Below are positions 41,511-46,093 of a stretch of DNA of 46,093 nucleotides, piece after piece. Position 1 is the stretch's first letter. The number at the start of each line of letters is the position of its first letter. The translations under genes were made by a program, and so were the position numbers. The stretch comes from CALXOJ01 sp034120015 (GTDB lineage: Bacteria; Spirochaetota; Spirochaetia; JAFGXN01). Below the pieces are notes generated by a model that saw nothing but the letters and a program-made list of their open reading frames with translations, was not told the DNA's origin and did not search any database. The stretch covers positions 1 through 46,093 of the forward strand of contig JAXEIF010000010.1 of NCBI GenBank assembly GCA_034120015.1. Reading direction: 5' to 3'.

Positions 41511-42704
41511 ATGGGAAAAATTTGCATCATTATACTCATCAGCGATCAGCTGATTCAGAATGTAATGTTTATTAAATGGTTTCTGAAAAATAAACCGCAG
41601 ACCGATCTCGATTTGGTGTGTATAACAAGTCCCGAGATGGAAAAAAAACATAAAATGGAGGCAATGGAAAATGCGCTGGCCGGAACACGGAAATTTTTTT
41701 CCGCAATCAGAAAAATTACAGTGGATGAAAATGACGTAAAAAGTATCATCCGTGAATTGGAGAAAGCCGGATTCGACCGGGCTTCTTATCGGGAAATCCA
41801 TATCAATACGACCGGAGGAACAAAACCGATGTCGATTGCCGGTTTCGAATTTTTTAATGATTGGAACAATGCCGTATTCTATTATCAGCCGATTTTAAAG
41901 CCGCTTCGGGTGATTTATCCTGAACCGTCAGAAGTTGAAGAAGTAGAAATCCCCATTACTTTACGCGAATATTTTGCAGCTTACGGAGTTTCGTTTGATA
42001 CCGATTGCCGGTGTGTCAAAGATTGGGAATATAACAGAAAGGTTTTTCCGTTGATAGAAGAATTCAAATCGGAAAGAAATCTTTTTATGAAAATTCAAAA
42101 CGATAATCATTTTAAGCCGAAATTAAAGAAAGGCCCTCTGGAATTCGAGAATATGAATCGGGAAAGACTGAAAAACAGTTTGGAAGTCGAAGACCCCCAG
42201 TCTGCAATCGACAGACTTCGGCTTGCATCGGAAAAGTTCGGTTTCGGACGGGAACGCATTACCGGAAAGCAAATCAAATATATGACCGGCGGGTGGTTTG
42301 AAGAATTTGTTTATCAGAAAATCAAAGAAGAAAAAAAACTATCCGATGAGTTTATTGCCCTTAATTTAATCATCAGGAAAAATCATATCAATAATCCAGA
42401 CGACCAGGAACCGGAAGAAAAAAACCGGAAATTGCCGAACGAATTGGATGTTGTTTATATAGAGGGACTTATGAATCCGGTTTTTCATATTGTCGAATGC
42501 AAAAGCTTTTTGGATGAAGAATCCCAGTCCAAACTATTGACCGATACTTTGTACAAAATGCAGGCATTAAAGAAAGATTTCGGATTAAACGTTCGGTCGC
42601 ACCTGTATACGATGAGTGTTATTCAAAAAGAATCGGCGCTTGCCCGAGCCGCCGATTTGGGTATCGAGATTGTCGACGGAACACAATTACGGGAACAGGA
42701 GTAA
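41511..42704 (+). CDS. Card1/Can2-like CARF-PD-(D/E)XK nuclease (DUF1887 family)
   Basis: Cyclic-oligoadenylate-activated nuclease of type III systems. It has 397 residues. The N-terminal CARF domain includes INTTGGTKPMSIAGFEFF (about 99-116). A middle segment follows, then a C-terminal PD-(D/E)XK domain with D313 in NELDVVYI and E329-x-K331 in HIVECKSF. All catalytic residues are present. Characterised Card1 from Treponema succinifaciens responds to cA4 and degrades ssRNA and ssDNA; that this protein does the same is inference. The frame opens at TTG 41493, but ATG 41511 with GAGAGGAG upstream is preferred. First gene of the plus-strand operon. Confidence 0.9.
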   Translation: MGKICIIILISDQLIQNVMFIKWFLKNKPQTDLDLVCITSPEMEKKHKMEAMENALAGTRKFFSAIRKITVDENDVKSIIRELEKAGFDRASYREIHINTTGGTKPMSIAGFEFFNDWNNAVFYYQPILKPLRVIYPEPSEVEEVEIPITLREYFAAYGVSFDTDCRCVKDWEYNRKVFPLIEEFKSERNLFMKIQNDNHFKPKLKKGPLEFENMNRERLKNSLEVEDPQSAIDRLRLASEKFGFGRERITGKQIKYMTGGWFEEFVYQKIKEEKKLSDEFIALNLIIRKNHINNPDDQEPEEKNRKLPNELDVVYIEGLMNPVFHIVECKSFLDEESQSKLLTDTLYKMQALKKDFGLNVRSHLYTMSVIQKESALARAADLGIEIVDGTQLREQE

Positions 42705-42708
42705 TAAT

Positions 42709-43098
42709 ATGCCGAATGCATTGTGTCTGCTGAATCATTCGTTGACGGATTTACAGGTAGAAGAATTGAAGAATCATTGGGGTTGTCGGAGTGTGATTTA
42801 CCCGCCCGAGGAGATTTCCCGTTTCTGGTCGCAGGTTCCGGAGTCGGATATAACAGAGGATTTGCTGAAACCTGTTCTCGATTGGCTGGATAAATGTGCA
42901 TGGCAAAATGATATTGTGATTATTCAGGGAGAATTCGGTGCTACTTTTGCTCTTGTCTCCCGCTGTCTGGAACAGGGGCTTGTTCCCGTTCATTCCGTAA
43001 CAAGACGGGTTGCGGAGGAACGAAAAGAGGGAGAAGCGGTTTACCGTGCATCTGTTTTTAAACATATCCGGTTTCGAAAGTATCGGAAAATCGAATGA
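42709..43098 (+). CDS. csx20: Csx20-like CRISPR-associated protein (putative ring nuclease)
   Basis: A 129-residue protein. LCLLNHSLTDLQVEELKNHW near the N-terminus, PPEEISRFWSQVP, NDIVIIQGEFGATFALVSRC and the end FKHIRFRKY fit the Csx20 family found with type III systems. Small CARF-related families of this kind are thought to degrade cyclic oligoadenylate; that role here is inference from family and position. It lies 4 nt after the Card1-like nuclease and overlaps cas1 by 4 nt (ATGA). GGAG precedes the ATG. Identification is from memory of the family pattern and could be confused with related small CARF proteins. Confidence 0.68.
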   Translation: MPNALCLLNHSLTDLQVEELKNHWGCRSVIYPPEEISRFWSQVPESDITEDLLKPVLDWLDKCAWQNDIVIIQGEFGATFALVSRCLEQGLVPVHSVTRRVAEERKEGEAVYRASVFKHIRFRKYRKIE

Positions 43099-44177
43099 TT
43101 TCCGTTTATATTGTTTCGAAAACCGGAAAAATCTCAAAGAAGTCCGAAACTCTGGTTTTTACCCGTTCCGACGGGACATCGACCGTTCTGTTCCCCTTTA
43201 AAATAGGGATTCTCTTTATTACGGGAAAAATTTCCGTTTCCGGAGAGGCGCTTGCAATTTTTTCGAAATACAAAATCCCGGTTGTATTTATGTCGGGAAA
43301 CGGACGTTTTCTTTCAAAACTGGTTTACGGCGATTCAAAAAATGTCTTTTTACGGCAAAAGCAATATGCGATATCGGAAAGTCCCGAAAAATCTTTGGGA
43401 ATTGCCCGCTCCGTTGTCATCGGAAAAATACGGAATCAAATCAGTTTTATGCAGCGCATAAAGAGAAAAAATCTTCTCGATATTGCCGGAAGCCGGGTTG
43501 CGGCAGAAAATATAGAAACATTAAAAAGTATTTTGAGAAAAGTTTCCGCGTGTTCCGATGCGGAGACTTTACGGGGATACGAAGGTTTGTCCGCCAAAAA
43601 GTATTACGAAATTTTAGGGTTCAACCTTATACCGCCATGGGCATCATTCCCCAAAAGAAGCCGAAATCCGCCCGAAACCAATGTGAATGCCGTACTCGGA
43701 TTTTTGTATACTCTTTTGTCATATCGGGTCGAATCGGCAGTCGAAAGTACCGGACTGGATGTGATGGTCGGGACGCTGCATACATGTGATTACGGACGGA
43801 ATTCTCTGGTTTATGACCTTATGGAAGAGTTCAGGATTCCGATAGCGGATACGGTTTGTTGCTCATTGTTTAATCTGAATATTTTATCGCAGGAAGATTT
43901 CCGCACGGCACCGTTTGAAGACGGAGAGGATGAGACTTTTTCTTCCGATGCACGGGAGGAACAAAATCCGTGCCGTCGGAGTTCGCAAAAGGGGATCTTC
44001 CTGACGGAAAACGGTATCAAAAAAGTGATTAAAGCGTTTGAAGAGAAAATGGAATCGGAGGTTTTGTATTTTGACTCCAAACTCTCTTTCGGGGAAATTA
44101 TTGTCAGACAGGTATTGCTGTATAAAAAAGTGATAACGGGAGAAGAACCGGAATATAAGGCCTTTTATTTTAAATGA
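43095..44177 (+). CDS. cas1: CRISPR integrase Cas1
   Basis: Inserts new spacers. In its 360 residues, the N-terminal beta domain leads to the catalytic helical domain with GYEGLSAKKYYE (E163), LHTCDYGRNSLVYDLMEEF (H229, D241, E244) and IFLTENGIKKVIKAFEEK. It has the metal ligands expected of Cas1. There is an acidic, probably disordered insertion (about residues 274-298, EDGEDETFSSDAREEQ) before the last conserved block that most Cas1 proteins lack. It is not fused to a reverse transcriptase. Overlaps the csx20-like and first cas2 genes by 4 nt each. Confidence 0.96.
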   Translation: MISVYIVSKTGKISKKSETLVFTRSDGTSTVLFPFKIGILFITGKISVSGEALAIFSKYKIPVVFMSGNGRFLSKLVYGDSKNVFLRQKQYAISESPEKSLGIARSVVIGKIRNQISFMQRIKRKNLLDIAGSRVAAENIETLKSILRKVSACSDAETLRGYEGLSAKKYYEILGFNLIPPWASFPKRSRNPPETNVNAVLGFLYTLLSYRVESAVESTGLDVMVGTLHTCDYGRNSLVYDLMEEFRIPIADTVCCSLFNLNILSQEDFRTAPFEDGEDETFSSDAREEQNPCRRSSQKGIFLTENGIKKVIKAFEEKMESEVLYFDSKLSFGEIIVRQVLLYKKVITGEEPEYKAFYFK

Positions 44178-44449
44178 TTTATTTTGTTTCTTACGACATT
44201 GCCGATGTTAAACGGCTGCAAAAAACGGCAAAAATACTCGAAAATTTCGGAGAGCGCATTCAATATTCTTTTTTCGAATGTGAAATCGAAGAAAAACAAA
44301 AAAATATTATGATCGGGAAAATCCTTAAAATAATCGATCCCCGACAGGATTGTCTTATTGTGTTTCCGGTTTGCGAAACCTGTTTCAGGAAGATTCGGGA
44401 AGCGGGTCACTGCCGTTTGCCGTTACATAACCGTTATCTTATTTTATGA
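44174..44449 (+). CDS. cas2: CRISPR adaptation protein Cas2 (first copy)
   Basis: 91 residues. MIYFVSYDIADVKRLQKTAK carries the conserved aspartate D8, and GERIQYSFFECEIEEKQ matches the Cas2 beta3 region (QxSxFE). An unusual cysteine-containing C-terminal part (FPVCETCFRKIREAGHC) is present. Overlaps cas1 and the second cas2 by 4 nt. Confidence 0.92.
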   Translation: MIYFVSYDIADVKRLQKTAKILENFGERIQYSFFECEIEEKQKNIMIGKILKIIDPRQDCLIVFPVCETCFRKIREAGHCRLPLHNRYLIL

Positions 44450-44736
44450 GCAGAGAACAAATCCGACTGGTTGTCTATGATATCAGAGATGCCCGCCGGC
44501 TTCGGCAGGTGGCCGAAATTGCCGGAAGTTACGGTTGCCGGATTCAAAAGTCGGTGTTTATCGTTAACGGCAACGAAGAGATTATTGAGAAACTGTTACA
44601 GAAATGCCGACGGGTTATTCAGGAAGATGATTCGGTTCTGACTGTTCCTCTATGCGGTAAAGATTGGAAAAATTGCGAATTTTACGGTATACGACAACGG
44701 GAAGAGTTTGAAGAAACGACATTTCTGATTTTGTAA
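44446..44736 (+). CDS. cas2: CRISPR adaptation protein Cas2 (second copy)
   Basis: 96 residues. IRLVVYDIRDARRLRQVAEI has the conserved aspartate D12, and CRIQKSVFIVNGNEEIIEKL is the Cas2 QxSxF region. It is related to but clearly diverged from the first copy (for example no FE after QKSVF), so it is not a recent duplication. Overlaps the first cas2 by 4 nt and is the last gene before the CRISPR leader. Confidence 0.9.
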   Translation: MSREQIRLVVYDIRDARRLRQVAEIAGSYGCRIQKSVFIVNGNEEIIEKLLQKCRRVIQEDDSVLTVPLCGKDWKNCEFYGIRQREEFEETTFLIL

Positions 44737-44982
44737 AATTTGCTGGACACAGGGGCCTAAAAAGTGTTAATATTATAAAAACGGTTTCGAATGTAAACAC
44801 ATTTCGGATCAGGTGCGGTATGCGAAAGTTTTTATTTTTCTGTGACATAAAGAATTATGTTTGGCTTTCGAAAACAGAAAGAAGAAAATCGGACAATTAT
44901 AAAAGCAAAAACATCCGTTTCGAACCGGTGTGCGAAAGAGTCCGTTTAATTTGTTTCGACATCATGATTTAAGAACCGTACA
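44737..44982 (+). promoter_or_regulatory. CRISPR leader
   Basis: AT-rich 246-nt segment between cas2 and the first repeat, with no ORF of interest. It contains -10-like TATAAA stretches (about 44774 and 44898), a GTTTCGA motif three times (about 44783, 44918, 44953) and TGCGAAAG twice, which may be integration or promoter elements. Confidence 0.7.
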
Positions 44983-46093
44983 GTTGAAACTTTTGACCTG
45001 GGAAAAGGGATTAAGACGATTTCTTTGATTTGCTTATTTATTGCCGTGATTAAAGTTGAAACTTTTGACCTGGGAAAAGGGATTAAGACATGATTTCTTT
45101 GATTGTATTGTGAATCAAGTCCCGTGTTGAAACTTTTGACCTGGGAAAAGGGATTAAGACTTGAAAATATTTTTCTTTTTGTTTCGACACTTCCCCCGGT
45201 TGAAACTTTTGACCTGGGAAAAGGGATTAAGACGAAGAATCGGAGCACACTTTATCAAAGACATGATCGGTTGAAACTTTTGACCTGGGAAAAGGGATTA
45301 AGACGGTTTGTATACTACAGAAAGTATTCCCGAATGGAGTACTGTTGAAACTTTTGACCTGGGAAAAGGGATTAAGACAATAAGCCACTTTTCAAAGTCT
45401 TTCCAATAAATAGTGTTGAAACTTTTGACCTGGGAAAAGGGATTAAGACACTATACTCACAATAAACGTCACATCAACAATATAAGCGTGTTGAAACTTT
45501 TGACCTGGGAAAAGGGATTAAGACTAAGAAAAGTCATTCCGATAATTTACAGCATATCCACTAGTTGAAACTTTTGACCTGGGAAAAGGGATTAAGACAC
45601 TCAAGAGCTTCTTTGATCTTATAAACCTCAGAATGTTGAAACTTTTGACCTGGGAAAAGGGATTAAGACCATTCAACTCTAATTCCGTTCCTAAAATCAA
45701 CTATTAAGTTGAAACTTTTGACCTGGGAAAAGGGATTAAGACCAAAGCTTCTGCTCGGAAATATTATTAAGATCATCATGTTGAAACTTTTGACCTGGGA
45801 AAAGGGATTAAGACTTTTCATTCTCATCTTCATTCTTCCATTCATAGAGGTTGAAACTTTTGACCTGGGAAAAGGGATTAAGACTGAAATTACCCATCAT
45901 ATTTTCTCTCCTCTTTCATGTTGAAACTTTTGACCTGGGAAAAGGGATTAAGACTTTCATCGTGAAAGCTTATTTTTTTCCTATCCTCGTTGAAACTTTT
46001 GACCTGGGAAAAGGGATTAAGACATCCGTAAAGTCTTACTCATTTTTCATCTCCTCGGGGGAGTTGAAACTTTTGACCTGGGAAAAGGGATTA
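44983..46093 (+). CRISPR. Type III CRISPR array, 16 repeats visible, continues beyond window
   Basis: The repeat is 35 nt, starting GTTGAAAC and ending GATTAAGAC, and is identical in every copy. Starts: 44983, 45055, 45126, 45199, 45270, 45344, 45415, 45490, 45564, 45635, 45708, 45780, 45850, 45920, 45989 and 46063 (last cut at 31 nt). The 15 spacers are 34-40 nt long, as usual for type III. A weak CTTTT/AAAAG stem exists inside the repeat. The likely crRNA 5' handle is the last 8 nt, ATTAAGAC. Orientation left to right follows from the adjacent cas1-cas2 and leader. Most spacers have an open frame on the reverse complement, as expected if crRNAs are antisense to mRNA. Confidence 0.98.

Noticed and set aside
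41403..44736. Reverse transcriptase-Cas1 fusion, looked for because the spacers appear mRNA-directed
   Set aside because: Cas1 starts directly with its own N-terminal domain; no RT motif (such as YADD) was found in it or its neighbours.
44946..45248. Short ORFs through the CRISPR array
   Set aside because: They repeat the same peptide from the CRISPR repeat and are artefacts of the array.

Overview
The window looks like the chromosome of a host-associated spirochaete, most likely a Treponema relative. The evidence is the density of lipoproteins with loose spirochaetal lipoboxes (VLSC, IFSC, FVSC, LVGC), a V/A-type rather than F-type ATPase operon, a TonB-dependent receptor implying an outer membrane, and a Card1-type CRISPR nuclease, a family whose characterised member is from Treponema succinifaciens. 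Taxonomy is inference; no rRNA or tRNA gene was seen.

Left part (1-12.5 kb), housekeeping: a partial metK (minus), a WecA/TagO-type phosphosugar transferase, a cytidylate-kinase-like protein and a terminator. Then comes a compact nine-gene V/A-ATPase operon (stalk coiled coil, C, I, K, F, E, A, B, D) that runs by overlapping start/stop codons into a universal stress protein and a PTS IIA(Ntr/Fru)-like protein, closed by a terminator.

Middle part (12.5-31.9 kb), envelope and metabolism: a string of lipoproteins (12.5-17.7 kb), including two beta-helix-like paralogues. One of these has a pentanucleotide repeat between its ideal ATG and its coding frame and is a candidate phase-variable gene. 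Then follow an Ala/Glu/Val-rich small lipoprotein, fumC-dgt, more lipoproteins, an RmuC-like protein, putP, a lipoprotein/TonB-receptor pair, a Big2/LRR lipoprotein, a broken Rpn/PD-(D/E)XK transposase-like gene, 22-bp phased palindromes, gdhA and a WYL regulator.

Right part (32-46.1 kb), a complete type III-B CRISPR-Cas locus that is visibly more AT-rich. One operon on the minus strand reads cas6-cmr1-cmr2(cas10)-cmr3-cmr4-cmr5-cmr6-CARF/HEPN RNase. A divergent operon on the plus strand reads card1-like CARF/PD-(D/E)XK nuclease, csx20-like putative ring nuclease, cas1, cas2, cas2, leader and array (16 repeats visible, running off the edge). The two operons are fired from a mirror-symmetric promoter pair whose -35 boxes are the arms of a long palindrome. 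Expected logic: crRNA-guided Cmr senses phage RNA, the Cas10 GGDD site makes cyclic oligoadenylate, this activates the HEPN RNase and the Card1-like nuclease, and the Csx20-like protein may remove the signal.

Several genes (fumC, two lipoproteins, cas6) have the start codon exactly 6 nt after a good -10 box and look leaderless.
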